Of a stretch of DNA of 64,000 bases, positions 47,001-54,357 are shown in pieces. This DNA is from Rhodococcus ruber NBRC 15591. Lineage in GTDB: Bacteria > Actinomycetota > Actinomycetes > Mycobacteriales > Mycobacteriaceae. The translations under genes were made by a program, and so were the position numbers. The stretch spans positions 108,905 to 172,904 of the forward strand of contig NZ_BCXE01000014.1 of assembly GCF_001894945.1 (NCBI RefSeq), read 5' to 3'. The notes under the pieces were generated by a model. That model saw only the letters and a program-made list of their open reading frames with translations. It had not been told where the DNA came from and made no database searches. Within the stretch, counting starts at the first letter, position 1. The number at the start of each line of letters is the position of its first letter.

Positions 47001-48217
47001 TGCTGGGGATCTCGGAGGAGCTGCGGTGGCCGTCGGCGGCAGTGGAGTGGCCGGCGCCGGAGCAGGCTCGGCTCACCCGGGCGGCCGGGGACGTGCCTGC
47101 GGTGCCCGCGGCGGTGGGGGCGCTGTACGCGGCGCTGGCGGCGGCGACGGCGACGGTCAAGGGCGGGGACGGGGCCCGCAAGGCGGCCCGGTCGGCGTTG
47201 ACGGCGGCGTTGCAGGAGTTCGACGGTCAGCTCGCGGCGGCCGGTCAGGACTATCGGCTGCAGTGGGATGCGCCGGAGGGGTTGACGGTGGTGCGGGTGC
47301 AGGACGAGCAGGGGTTCTCGTCGGTGGCGGAGTTCGCGGTGCGGATCGGGGCGGCGCGGCGGGAGCAGGAGCTGCTGTTGACCGACGCGGAGCGGCGCAT
47401 CCTCGAGGATGCGCTGTTGGCGGGCTTGGCGCAGCAGATCCACGAGCGCACCGAGGACGCGCGGGAGCTGATCGCCCGGATGGGGACGGAGATGCGGCAA
47501 CGGCGCATGTCGTCGGGGACGACGGTGGGAGTGCGATGGGTGCTGGCCGATCATCTCGACGATCAGGCACGGGCGGTGTGCCGGCTGCTGGATCGGGAGG
47601 TGTCGGCGCTGGGTCCGGAGGAGCTGGCGCGGGTGCGGGCGCATTTCGCGGCGCGGATCCGGGCGGAGCGGGCGGCGCATCCGGAGCGGTCGTATCCGGA
47701 GATCCTGGCGACGACGCTGGACTACCGGCGGTGGCGGGTGTTCTCGTTCGGGTTGATCGGCGCGGACGGCACGGAGGATCGGTTGACGGTGGCGCGGCAT
47801 TCGGCGTTGTCGGGGGGTGAGCAGTCGGTGTCGCTGCATCTGCCGTTGTTCGCGGCGGCGCACGTGATGCTGGATTCGGCGGATCCGCAGGCGCCGCGGT
47901 TGCTGGCGTTGGACGAGGCGTTCGCCGGGGTGGACGACAACGGGCGGGCGGAGTTGCTGGGGTTGAGTGTGCAGTTCGATCTGGATCTGTTCATGACCGG
48001 CTACGACCTGTGGATCACCTATGCCGGGGTGCCGGCGTGCGCGCATTACGATCTGGCGCATTCGGTGGCCGAGCACACGGTCGGGGCGACGCTGTTGGTG
48101 TGGTCGGAGGGCGGGTTGCTCGCCGAGCACGACGGGTCGGATCTGGCGGCGGCGCTGGGGTCGCCGGGCACGCGGCGGGTGCCGGCGGTGGTGGAGGGGG
48201 CGCTCGAGTTCGCGTAG
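44072..48217 (+). CDS. jetC: Wadjet type II SMC-like ATPase JetC (TIGR02680 family)
   Basis: A 1381-residue SMC/MukB-like ATPase, the motor that extrudes DNA loops in Wadjet. The head is complete: Walker A RGPNGSGKTKALE (Lys 41), ABC signature ALSGGEQSVSLHLPLF (about 1246) and Walker B LLALDEAFAGVDDNGR (Asp/Glu about 1281-1282), followed by the D-loop. Two long Ala/Glu/Arg coiled-coil arms (about 260-560 and 730-1010) flank a hinge-like middle (about 570-700). Intact length. GTG overlaps jetB. The usual fourth gene jetD (TIGR02679, Toprim nuclease) does not follow: the next 454 bases hold no such gene. Confidence 0.92.
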   Translation: MSSARFRPTRAGIINLWDYRDQEFSFADGRLVLRGPNGSGKTKALEVLFPFVFDGRIEPRRLNPFAGEERTMRSNLLYQGQDSAYSYVWMEFCRGRRDDPEAVTVGVGMRAARGHDKVTRWYFVVDGRVGVDFSLLDAADRPLTRRQLIEEVGADAVTDRPVDYRAAIDARLFGLGIERYEQLINLILTLRRPQLAKNLDPKGLSQALTDGLRPLDEQLVLEAARSFADMEEVSRTLESLAAADDAAQRFVAVYTTYLGQQARADVDRLGARLAAVDAGTSEWTASVAAFERAGVERALTLERLEVAERDLEQTRATLEALQRSSAYEGKQQLDDLAQVVADLERTTAGQAEQAQRARVELAQREEEARRAAEAAADAASAAHRAEDALAGAARDAGVEWAGPGGDTGGDQIAATVAACAEERAADVRAVRAAVAAAEGASAARVRAEAAAERARAQRESARAAVDAADAAVESARAEASTLLREWWTGHRDAWSGVDGPEELFEALAAAIAAAGDDEAATPAAVLAERTAPVVEELRFRGRGLEAEITHGRERIALLEAERDMIEAERDDAPPAFPASTSGTGTSGAPLWRLVRFADAVSAEAAAGLEAALEAANLLTGWVCGGAGDVPAGAAVLVPAPAAQRPVGRTLADVLVVEPDTGVPAERVREVLASVAVPDVVTDETGPAVDERGGYRQGVQLGRYTKAQAEYIGATARARRRRLRSAELDAEIAEVRARVADAESARVAVGERLARLDGAASAVPRTGAVLAALRKVSECAGALRTAGEAAAAADRDLDQVIAECSVKERQVRSVAARHRAPHTVRELEQLAAAIRFFESQGQVLLRARRERVAAIERAREAQARRDDTRVAAGASAERAVTAEESLRQQQQRLATLREALGADAQQIDAQLAQARERIEAARTEQRAARRAHDEAVERLGKAEAAHVAAEQALRSALTETRADAAQLAPYARPDVLALLGISEELRWPSAAVEWPAPEQARLTRAAGDVPAVPAAVGALYAALAAATATVKGGDGARKAARSALTAALQEFDGQLAAAGQDYRLQWDAPEGLTVVRVQDEQGFSSVAEFAVRIGAARREQELLLTDAERRILEDALLAGLAQQIHERTEDARELIARMGTEMRQRRMSSGTTVGVRWVLADHLDDQARAVCRLLDREVSALGPEELARVRAHFAARIRAERAAHPERSYPEILATTLDYRRWRVFSFGLIGADGTEDRLTVARHSALSGGEQSVSLHLPLFAAAHVMLDSADPQAPRLLALDEAFAGVDDNGRAELLGLSVQFDLDLFMTGYDLWITYAGVPACAHYDLAHSVAEHTVGATLLVWSEGGLLAEHDGSDLAAALGSPGTRRVPAVVEGALEFA

Positions 48218-48671
48218 GGGTGCGGGCGCTCCCGGATCGATGCGGGAGGCGGCGCATCCCCCTCTGCTCCGATGCGCCGGACGGTGGGTTCCGCTTCGGG
48301 GCTGTGGAAGCAGGGTCGCCAAGTTCGGTTTTTCTTTAGGTTCCGCTGCGCTCGGATTCTCTCGGTGCCGGGGTGCGGCGTCGCCGACCGCAGGCCCCGC
48401 CGACGCCGAGTCAGGGCCCCCGACTACGGCATCGATCGGCACCACACCGGATTCGACGGATGCTGTCGCCACCCGGTCGTCGGCGCTGCGCGCTGCCGAA
48501 TCCACGGCAACGGGCAGACCGACGAGCTGCGGCGGAGCGTTGACCCCCGTCCGGTCCGATGCAAAGATGATCAACCACACGCGGTCGAACGCGTGTGCGA
48601 AAACTCAACAGGAAGGCCCGCCGCGACTGCCACCGCGACGGGCCGGATGTCCGACTGAAAAGGAGTCGAAC
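48218..48671. other. Non-coding region after jetC with hairpins
   Basis: 454 bases between jetC and the leader peptide. No JetD fragment or other gene could be recognised on either strand. A hairpin CTCCCG-n8-CGGGAG at 48229-48248, 11 bases after the jetC stop, may end the jet transcript. A T-rich patch (GGTTTTTCTTTAGG) lies near 48328. Two further stem-loops at 48576-48644 belong to the leader of the next gene and are listed separately. The 48300-48500 stretch shows nothing else. Confidence 0.5.
48576..48644 (+). promoter_or_regulatory. Two stem-loops in the leader of the HTH gene
   Basis: First stem: CACACGCG-GTCGAA-CGCGTGTG, eight perfect pairs (48576-48597). Second: GGCCCGCCGCG-ACTGCCAC-CGCGACGGGCC, eleven pairs with one mismatch (48615-48644). 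They stand 28 bases before the leader-peptide ATG. They could form a transcript leader that controls expression, or be binding sites for the HTH protein encoded just downstream. Function is not shown by the sequence. Confidence 0.55.
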
Positions 48672-48707
48672 ATGCGACAGCATACTCATGCGCAGGTGAC
48701 GCCATGA
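48672..48707 (+). CDS. 11-codon leader peptide coupled to the HTH gene
   Basis: ATG at 48672 is preceded by a strong ribosome site AAAAGGAG (six-base spacing) and encodes MRQHTHAQVTP, ending in a TGA that overlaps the ATG of the next gene (ATGA). The downstream ATG has no ribosome site of its own that is as good, so its translation probably depends on reinitiation after this peptide. The open frame alone could arise by chance; the ribosome site and the exact overlap support it. Confidence 0.5.
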   Translation: MRQHTHAQVTP

Positions 48708-49633
48708 GCATCGAAGCGATCATCTGGGCACTTGAACGCGCCGCGATCCCCTCCCCCACGCCGCCCGGCATGCCGTCGGCGCCGGCGCTGACCGTGGTCC
48801 TGATCAGCCTGGCGAATCACGCGTCCCGGCACGGCGAGGGCGCCTATCCATCCGTGCGCACCCTCGCCGGCTACGCCCGGATGAGCGAACGGCAGGTGCA
48901 ACGCTGCCTTGCCGCCCTCGTCCAGCTCGGTCTCATCTCCCGCGGCGACCAGCAGCGCGTCGCCGCCACCATCGCTCGCGAGGACCGTCGCCCCACCTGC
49001 TACAACCTGGCGATGCGGCGGGGCGACACATCGTCACCCCGCTCCCGCGCACGGGGCGACAACTGTGCCCCCGACGGGGTGACAGTCGAGCGGCCACGGG
49101 GTGACACGCATGTCACCCGAACCGTCCTCGAACCAAGAGATGAACCTGCTGCGTCGCGCCCGGCGCCTCCCGCCCGCGCCGCGAAGGCGGCGCAGCGGCC
49201 GCATCATCCGCAGATCGAGACACTGGCCGCGGCATGCCGCCGGGCCGGGCTCACCGCCCGGTTCGACACCCTCACCGCGGAGAAGGCCTCGATAATCACG
49301 CACTCGGTCGACGTCCACGGCATCGACGCGCTCGTGCGCGCGGCACTCGCACGCCATCGACCACACGATCCCGCCCGCTCGGCGGCGGCGTGGATCCCGA
49401 CCTGGCAGGAACTGCGCCCGCCGCGGCCGAAACGTCCACCCACCTGCGGCAACTGCGAGGAGTACGGCTGGCGACCTGACGACGAACTCGGCAGAGCAGT
49501 TCGCTGCCCGTGCCGCCGCGCCGGATTCGAGTGGCCGGAGGCACCCCCCGGAGTGCCGAGCGCACGCAAGCGGACCGAATCCTGCTCCGCCCACGACCGC
49601 ACTCACCGGACGTTGTGTGCGAGTAGTGCGTGA
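48704..49633 (+). CDS. HTH/zinc-ribbon replication-initiator-like protein
   Basis: A 309-residue protein with an HTH_36-type winged helix (YPSVRTLAGYARMSERQVQRCLAALVQLGLISRG, about 45-80, split here at MS) and an N-terminal AIIWALERA start typical of phage- and ICE-borne DNA-binding proteins. The middle is low-complexity. The end carries a treble-clef or ribbon-like cluster CGNCEEYGWRPDD and RCPCRR. Actinobacterial integrative elements and phages often encode such proteins as replication initiators or as regulators. It occupies the place where jetD would be expected. Together with the recombinase it suggests a mobile-element remnant. Confidence 0.72.
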   Translation: MSIEAIIWALERAAIPSPTPPGMPSAPALTVVLISLANHASRHGEGAYPSVRTLAGYARMSERQVQRCLAALVQLGLISRGDQQRVAATIAREDRRPTCYNLAMRRGDTSSPRSRARGDNCAPDGVTVERPRGDTHVTRTVLEPRDEPAASRPAPPARAAKAAQRPHHPQIETLAAACRRAGLTARFDTLTAEKASIITHSVDVHGIDALVRAALARHRPHDPARSAAAWIPTWQELRPPRPKRPPTCGNCEEYGWRPDDELGRAVRCPCRRAGFEWPEAPPGVPSARKRTESCSAHDRTHRTLCASSA

Positions 49634-49796
49634 CGCGGACGGAGTGTCTGTTCGCCGTGGTCGGTCCGATGGATCCACATTGCGCCGCGACGACGCCGCC
49701 GGCGGGCGATTCGTCCACGAGTCGCACCGCCAGGGGCCTTTTCGGCGAGTGCCGGTGGTGGCGGAGACCTACGGCCCGGCACCGGAGTTCCGCAGC

Positions 49797-49840
49797 GCAC
49801 ATCTCGTCGTTACGCCTCGGCGTGTCGCGACGAGATGTGC
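49797..49840. repeat. Perfect 13-bp inverted repeat with nested hairpin
   Basis: GCACATCTCGTCG and its exact reverse complement flank an 18-base loop that itself contains ACGCC-TC-GGCGT. It lies 16 bases after the mshC stop and at the right edge of the accessory region. It may be a terminator of mshC and the HTH gene, which converge here; its position also makes it a candidate relic of a recombination site. There is no U-tract on either side. The gap 49634-49856 holds nothing else. Confidence 0.55.
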
Positions 49841-49856
49841 ACACTCGAAATTCGCT

Positions 49857-51098
49857 CTATCGCAGCGGGATCCCGAGCAGGGCGTCGACGGCGTCCGCGA
49901 ACGCCGCGGGTGCCGAGGGGTCGTCGCCGCCGCGCTCGACCGCGAACGTCGCCCAGCTGTCCAGCGCGGCGAGGGCTTTCGGGGTGTCCAGGTCGTCGGC
50001 GAGGTGCTGACGCAGCCGAGCGATCGTGTCGTCGGCGGACTGGGCCGAGCCCAGGGCCGCGGCGTCGCGCCACCGGGCGAGGCGGGCCTGCGCGTCGGCG
50101 AGGACCTGATCGGTCCAGGCGCGGTCGGCGCGGTAGTGCCCGGCGAGCAGTCCGAGGCGGAGGGCGGCGGGGTCGACGCCCTGGCCCCGAAGCTTGGAGA
50201 CGAAGACGAGATTGCCGCGGGACTTGGACATCTTCTCACCGTCGAGGCCGATCATCCCGGTGTGCACGTAGTGCCGCGCGAAGCGGCGCTCGCCGGTGAC
50301 GGCCTCGGCGTGGGCGGCGGAGAACTCGTGGTGCGGGAAGATCAGGTCGCTGCCACCGCCCTGGACGTCGAAGCCGCTGCCGATCCGGTTGAGGGCGATG
50401 GCGGCGCATTCGATGTGCCAGCCGGGGCGGCCGTCGCCGAACGGGGACGGCCAGGCCGGTTCGCCGGGCCGCTGCGCGCGCCAGAGCAGCGCGTCGAGCG
50501 GGTCACGTTTGCCGGGGCGGTCGGGGTCGCCGCCGCGTTCGGCGAAGAAATGTTCCATGGTGGCGCGGTCGTAGCCGGACTCGTAGCCGAACTGCTCGGT
50601 GGCGTCGGCGCGGAAGTACACGTCGGGGTACTCGGCGTCGTCGACGATGTAGGCGGCGCCGGAGGCGACGAGTTTCTCGACCAGTTCGACGACTTCACCG
50701 ACGGATTCGACGGCGCCGATGTAGTCGCGGGGCGGCAGGACGCGCAGCGCCTCCATGTCCTCGCGGAACAGCGCGGTCTCGCGCATGCCGAGCACGATCC
50801 AGTCCTCGCCGTCGCGGGCGGCGCGTTCGAACAGCGGGTCGTCGACGTCGGTGACGTTCTGGACGTAGTGCACGTCGTGGCCCGCGTCGCGCCACACCCG
50901 ATGGACCAGGTCGAAGGCGAGGTAGGTGGCGGCGTGGCCGAGGTGGGTGGCGTCGTAGGGGGTGATGCCGCAGACGTACATCGTGGCCGTGCGACCCGGG
51001 GTGACGGGGCGGACCGCGCGGTCCGCGGTGTCGTAGAGCCGCAGCGGGGGGCCCTGGCCGGGGACGGACGGGAGCGCGATGTCGGACCATGACAGCAT
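49857..51098 (-). CDS. mshC: Mycothiol ligase MshC
   Basis: A 413-residue cysteinyl-tRNA-synthetase-like enzyme that joins cysteine to GlcN-inositol with ATP, the penultimate chemical step to mycothiol. Hallmarks: [20 protein letters not shown] (zinc Cys and HIGH-like motif), [29 protein letters not shown] (zinc ligands), [12 protein letters not shown] and [10 protein letters not shown] (KMSKS loop). It lacks the tRNA-anticodon domain, which distinguishes it from CysS. The ATG at 51098 (MLSWSDI) matches the family start; an upstream GTG adds two residues. It matches Rv2130c. It marks the return to the conserved gene order. Confidence 0.96.
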   Translation of the reverse strand: MLSWSDIALPSVPGQGPPLRLYDTADRAVRPVTPGRTATMYVCGITPYDATHLGHAATYLAFDLVHRVWRDAGHDVHYVQNVTDVDDPLFERAARDGEDWIVLGMRETALFREDMEALRVLPPRDYIGAVESVGEVVELVEKLVASGAAYIVDDAEYPDVYFRADATEQFGYESGYDRATMEHFFAERGGDPDRPGKRDPLDALLWRAQRPGEPAWPSPFGDGRPGWHIECAAIALNRIGSGFDVQGGGSDLIFPHHEFSAAHAEAVTGERRFARHYVHTGMIGLDGEKMSKSRGNLVFVSKLRGQGVDPAALRLGLLAGHYRADRAWTDQVLADAQARLARWRDAAALGSAQSADDTIARLRQHLADDLDTPKALAALDSWATFAVERGGDDPSAPAAFADAVDALLGIPLR

Positions 51099-51149
51099 GC
51101 GCACGAGCCTAGTGGAGGGCGCAGAGCGCTCCGGACGGAGGCCGGGTCC

Positions 51150-51953
51150 TCAGAACGCCGGCCAGGGGATGCGCCGCTCGCCGACGGGGCGGGGCATGAC
51201 GGGGCGGCGGAGCAGGGCGGCGATGCGGCCGCGCAGGGCGGCGACCTCGCGGGCGGTGATGTAGGTGCCCAGCCGCCGGCCGAGTTCGCCGTCGAGTTCG
51301 CGGGCGAGTTTGTCCAGGTCGACCAGGAGCGACGGGTCGATCGGGCTGCCGGCCCAGCCCCACAGCACGGTGCGCAGCTTGTTCTCCTGGTGCAGGCAGA
51401 TGCCGTGGTCGACGCCGTACACGCCGCCGTCGAGGCCTTCGAGGGCGTGTCCGCCCTTGCGGTCGGCGTTGTTGAGGACGACGTCGAGCACGGCCATGCG
51501 CTGCAGGCGCGGGTCGTCGGCGTGGACGAGGACGACGTAGGTGCCGTCGAGGTCGCGGGCGCGCAGGACGGGCAGCCATCCGGGAGGGACGGCGTCGAGC
51601 GGGCACAGGTCGACGAGGTCGAGGCGGCCGGGCGGGTCGGCGGGATCGGGGGTGTCGATCCACTGCTGCACCATGCCGGTCCCGAAGGGTCCCTCGCGCA
51701 GCACGGTGGTGGGGATCACGCCCCAGCCGAGGGCTTCGGAGACGAGGTAGGAGGCGACTTCCCGGCCGGCGAGGGTGCCGTCGGGGAAGTCCCACAGGGG
51801 CCGTTCGCCGCGGACGGGTTTGTACACGCAGCGCACGGTGGTCGCGCCGAGGGTGGCGTCGCACACGAGGGTGGCGTTGCTGGCGTGGACGACGCGGCCG
51901 ACCACGGTGAGTTCGCCGTCCGTGAGCACGGTGCGGAGGTCGGGGCTGCCCAC
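51150..51953 (-). CDS. SCO1664-family protein (PI3/4-kinase-like fold)
   Basis: A 267-residue conserved actinobacterial protein of the SCO1664/TIGR03843 family, related to the PI3/4-kinase fold. Visible are TVRCVYKPVRGERPLWDFPDG (lysine-bearing ATP-site strand), LDGTYVVLVHADDP, VLDVVLNNADRKGGHAL (catalytic-loop-like DxxxNNADRK) and GVYGVDHGICLHQENKLRT. It is not known what it phosphorylates, if anything. The trio with DUF3090 and the phosphatase-like gene downstream matches Rv2133c-Rv2134c-Rv2135c and is widely conserved, so the three probably work together. Confidence 0.88.
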   Translation of the reverse strand: MGSPDLRTVLTDGELTVVGRVVHASNATLVCDATLGATTVRCVYKPVRGERPLWDFPDGTLAGREVASYLVSEALGWGVIPTTVLREGPFGTGMVQQWIDTPDPADPPGRLDLVDLCPLDAVPPGWLPVLRARDLDGTYVVLVHADDPRLQRMAVLDVVLNNADRKGGHALEGLDGGVYGVDHGICLHQENKLRTVLWGWAGSPIDPSLLVDLDKLARELDGELGRRLGTYITAREVAALRGRIAALLRRPVMPRPVGERRIPWPAF

Positions 51954-51957
51954 CGGG

Positions 51958-52542
51958 TCAGGTCTCCTCGCCGAGCCAGGCGGCGGGGTCGAAGCCCTCG
52001 GTGCGCAGGTACCCGTTGGTGCGGACGCAGATGTGGCCGCCGCCGACCGGTTCGCCGCACAGCGGGCACGGGGTGCGGCCGGCGGCGACGACGAGTTCGG
52101 AGCGGGCGGCGAAGTCGCGGGCCTGCTGGGGGGTGAGGAAGACGCGGACGGCGTCCGGGCCCTCCTCGGCGTCGTCGAGGACGACGGACTCGTCGACCTC
52201 GGTCTCGGTGACGGCGAGCAGTTCGACGACGACGTTGCCGCTGTCGGCGTCCCAGCCCAGGCCCATGGTCCCGACGCGGAACTCCGCGTCGATGGGGGTG
52301 ACGAGCGGACTGATGTCGACGTCCGGGTCCTCGGGCAGGTCGGTGCCGAAGCGGCGGTGCACCTCCTCGAGGAGCAGGCCCATACGGTCGGCGAGGATCT
52401 GCACCTGTTGCTTCTCGAGCATGACGCTCACCACCCGGGAGGCGTGCACGGCCTGCAGATAGAACACCCGGTCGCCGGGTTCACCGACGGTGCCGGCGAC
52501 GAACCGGTCCGGGGTCCGGAAGACATGTATCGCGCGGGCCAT
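51958..52542 (-). CDS. DUF3090 family protein
   Basis: A 194-residue protein of the DUF3090/TIGR03847 family. Features: AIHVFRTPDRFVAGTVGEPG, RVFYLQAVHASRVVSVMLEKQQVQ (split here) and a C-terminal zinc-finger-like motif CPLCGEPVGGGHICVRTNGY. Its function is unknown. It is placed four bases before the SCO1664-family gene, so the two are co-transcribed; ATG at 52542 has GAGGAGG upstream. Confidence 0.88.
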   Translation of the reverse strand: MARAIHVFRTPDRFVAGTVGEPGDRVFYLQAVHASRVVSVMLEKQQVQILADRMGLLLEEVHRRFGTDLPEDPDVDISPLVTPIDAEFRVGTMGLGWDADSGNVVVELLAVTETEVDESVVLDDAEEGPDAVRVFLTPQQARDFAARSELVVAAGRTPCPLCGEPVGGGHICVRTNGYLRTEGFDPAAWLGEET

Positions 52543-52584
52543 CGCACCTCCTCGTTGTCGTATCCATCCGGTGTCGCTCTCCCA

Positions 52585-53265
52585 TTATCCGCCGCGGGGG
52601 GCGACCTCCCCGCCGGGCGCGGGCGCCGGTTGGGCGGGCGGTGCGAGCCCGGACAGGTCCGAGCCGGTGTCGTTGACCCGCAGCACGAACGGGCGGGTCT
52701 CGGTGTAGCGGACGACGCTGAGGGAGGCGGGCTCGGCGACGATGCGCTGGTAGCCGTCGAGGTGCGTGCCGAGCGCGTCGGCGAGGACGGCCTTGATGAC
52801 GTCGCCGTGGGTGCAGGCGATCCAGACGACGTCACCGCCGTGGGCGGCGGCGAGGCGGCTGTCGTGTTCGCGGACGGCGGTGACGGCGCGGGCCTGGACC
52901 TGCGCGAGGCCCTCGCCGTCGGGGAACACGGCGGCCGAGGCGTGCTGCTGGACCACCTTCCACAGCGGTTCCTGCAGGAGTTCGCCGAGTTCGCGGCCGG
53001 TCCACTGCCCGTAGTCCACCTCGACGAGGCGGTCGTCGACGAGGGGGGTCAGGCCGCGGTCGGCGGCGAGGGGGGTCACCGTCTGGTGGCAGCGCAGCAG
53101 CGGCGAGTGCACGATCTCGGCGATGGTGAGGCCGGCGAGCCGCGCGACGAGGCCCTTGGCCTGGATGTGGCCGACCTCGTCGAGTTCGACGCCGGGGGTG
53201 CGTCCGGCGAGGACCCGGGCGGTGTTCGCCGTCGAGCGCCCGTGCCGCAGCAGGATGACCGTCAT
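52585..53265 (-). CDS. Histidine phosphatase family protein (MSMEG_4193 type)
   Basis: A 226-residue phosphoglycerate-mutase-like protein. The catalytic His is in VILLRHGRSTAN (residue about 8), followed by VHSPLLRCHQT with the arginine, and the second His in VWIACTHGDVIKAVL. The family corresponds to Rv2135c and is always found beside the DUF3090 and SCO1664-type genes in actinobacteria. Substrate unknown. It is the first gene of the trio and has a 42-base gap to DUF3090. Confidence 0.88.
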   Translation of the reverse strand: MTVILLRHGRSTANTARVLAGRTPGVELDEVGHIQAKGLVARLAGLTIAEIVHSPLLRCHQTVTPLAADRGLTPLVDDRLVEVDYGQWTGRELGELLQEPLWKVVQQHASAAVFPDGEGLAQVQARAVTAVREHDSRLAAAHGGDVVWIACTHGDVIKAVLADALGTHLDGYQRIVAEPASLSVVRYTETRPFVLRVNDTGSDLSGLAPPAQPAPAPGGEVAPRGG

Positions 53266-53320
53266 GAAGCCAGCCTAATGGGCCGGGCGCCCGACGAGCG
53301 GGCCCGGCGGGGTCCCGGCC

Positions 53321-54169
53321 TCAGGTGGCCGAGATGGTGCCGGTGGCGAGCAGGGCCAGGACGAGGGTGCCGAGGGCGATGCGGTAGCCGACGAACCAGT
53401 ACATCGAGTGGTCGACGACGAATTTGAGCAGCCAGGCGATGGAGGCGTAGCCGACGGCGAACGCGACGGCGGTGGCGACGAACAGCTGGGCGCCGGAGGC
53501 GCTGAGGCCCTCCCCGGCGGGTTCGAACGCGTCCGGGAGGCTGAACAGGCCGGAGGCGACGACGGCGGGGATGGCGAGCAGGAACGAGTACCGGGCGGCG
53601 GCCTCGCGGGTCAGGCCGAGAAACAGGCCGGCGCTGATGGTGCCGCCGGAGCGGGACACGCCGGGGATCAGGGCGAGGGCCTGCGCGGAGCCCATGACGA
53701 TGCCGTCGCGGAGGGTGAGTTCGTCGAGCTTGCGGGTCTTGCGGCCGTAGCGTTCGGCGGCGGCGATGACCAGGGCGAACACGATGAGCATGGTGGCGAT
53801 GAGCCACAGGTTGCGGGCGCCGGTGCGGATCTGGTCCTTGAACAGGAAGCCGAGGACGCCGACGGGGATGGTGCCGACGATCACGTACCAGCCCATGCGG
53901 TAGTCGAGGTCGCTGCGGTGTTCGCGGTGGGCGAGGCCACGGAACCAGGCGGCGACGATCCGGACGATGTCCTTGCCGAAGAAGACCAGGACGGCCGCCT
54001 CGGTGCCGAGCTGGGTGACGGCGGTGAAGGAGGCGCCGGCGTCGGTGCCGAAGAAGATCTCCGAGACGATCCGCAGGTGGCCGGAGGACGAGATCGGCAG
54101 GAACTCGGTCAGGCCCTGCACGAGGCCGAGGACGAGCGCCTGCAGCCAGGTCATGGATTCGCCGATCAC
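53321..54169 (-). CDS. uppP: Undecaprenyl-diphosphatase UppP
   Basis: About 282 residues: a membrane enzyme recycling undecaprenyl pyrophosphate for cell-wall synthesis; its overexpression gives bacitracin resistance in other bacteria. Motifs: [14 protein letters not shown] (about 20-33) and [18 protein letters not shown] (about 180-197), the two catalytic signatures. Eight hydrophobic segments. Start: GTG 54169 is preceded by GGAGG at a good distance, giving [13 protein letters not shown] 54154 (MTWLQAL) aligns with the M. tuberculosis start but has no such site. Rv2136c counterpart. Confidence 0.95.
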   Translation of the reverse strand: MIGESMTWLQALVLGLVQGLTEFLPISSSGHLRIVSEIFFGTDAGASFTAVTQLGTEAAVLVFFGKDIVRIVAAWFRGLAHREHRSDLDYRMGWYVIVGTIPVGVLGFLFKDQIRTGARNLWLIATMLIVFALVIAAAERYGRKTRKLDELTLRDGIVMGSAQALALIPGVSRSGGTISAGLFLGLTREAAARYSFLLAIPAVVASGLFSLPDAFEPAGEGLSASGAQLFVATAVAFAVGYASIAWLLKFVVDHSMYWFVGYRIALGTLVLALLATGTISAT

Positions 54170-54357
54170 GCGGTGCCCTCCGGGTGCTCGTGGGGACGGT
54201 CGCCGGGGGTGGGGTCGATTTTCACCTGGGCGAGGGTACGCGGCGCGGCGGAACGGTTTTCGCGGCCTCACGGCACTAGGGTGCTGGGTCAGGGGCGGCG
54301 GTCGCGGTGACGGCGGCTCGACCCCGTCGGTCGGATCGTGACGAGGCGCGGGCGGAT

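Noticed and set aside
43238..48580. A continuous open frame of about 1780 codons on the minus strand opposite jetB and jetC
   Set aside because: Its product is Arg/Pro/His-rich without any domain, and it mirrors three recognised, overlapping genes. Open antisense frames of this size are common when third positions are nearly all G or C.
48218..48671. Possible jetD remnant after jetC
   Set aside because: I looked in all frames for Toprim-like or DUF2399-like words and found none. The open frames here are short and low-complexity.
34204..49856. tRNA gene or attachment-site repeats bounding the island
   Set aside because: No tRNA-like cloverleaf or matching direct repeats could be found by eye at either edge. 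A computed repeat search would be needed to exclude them.
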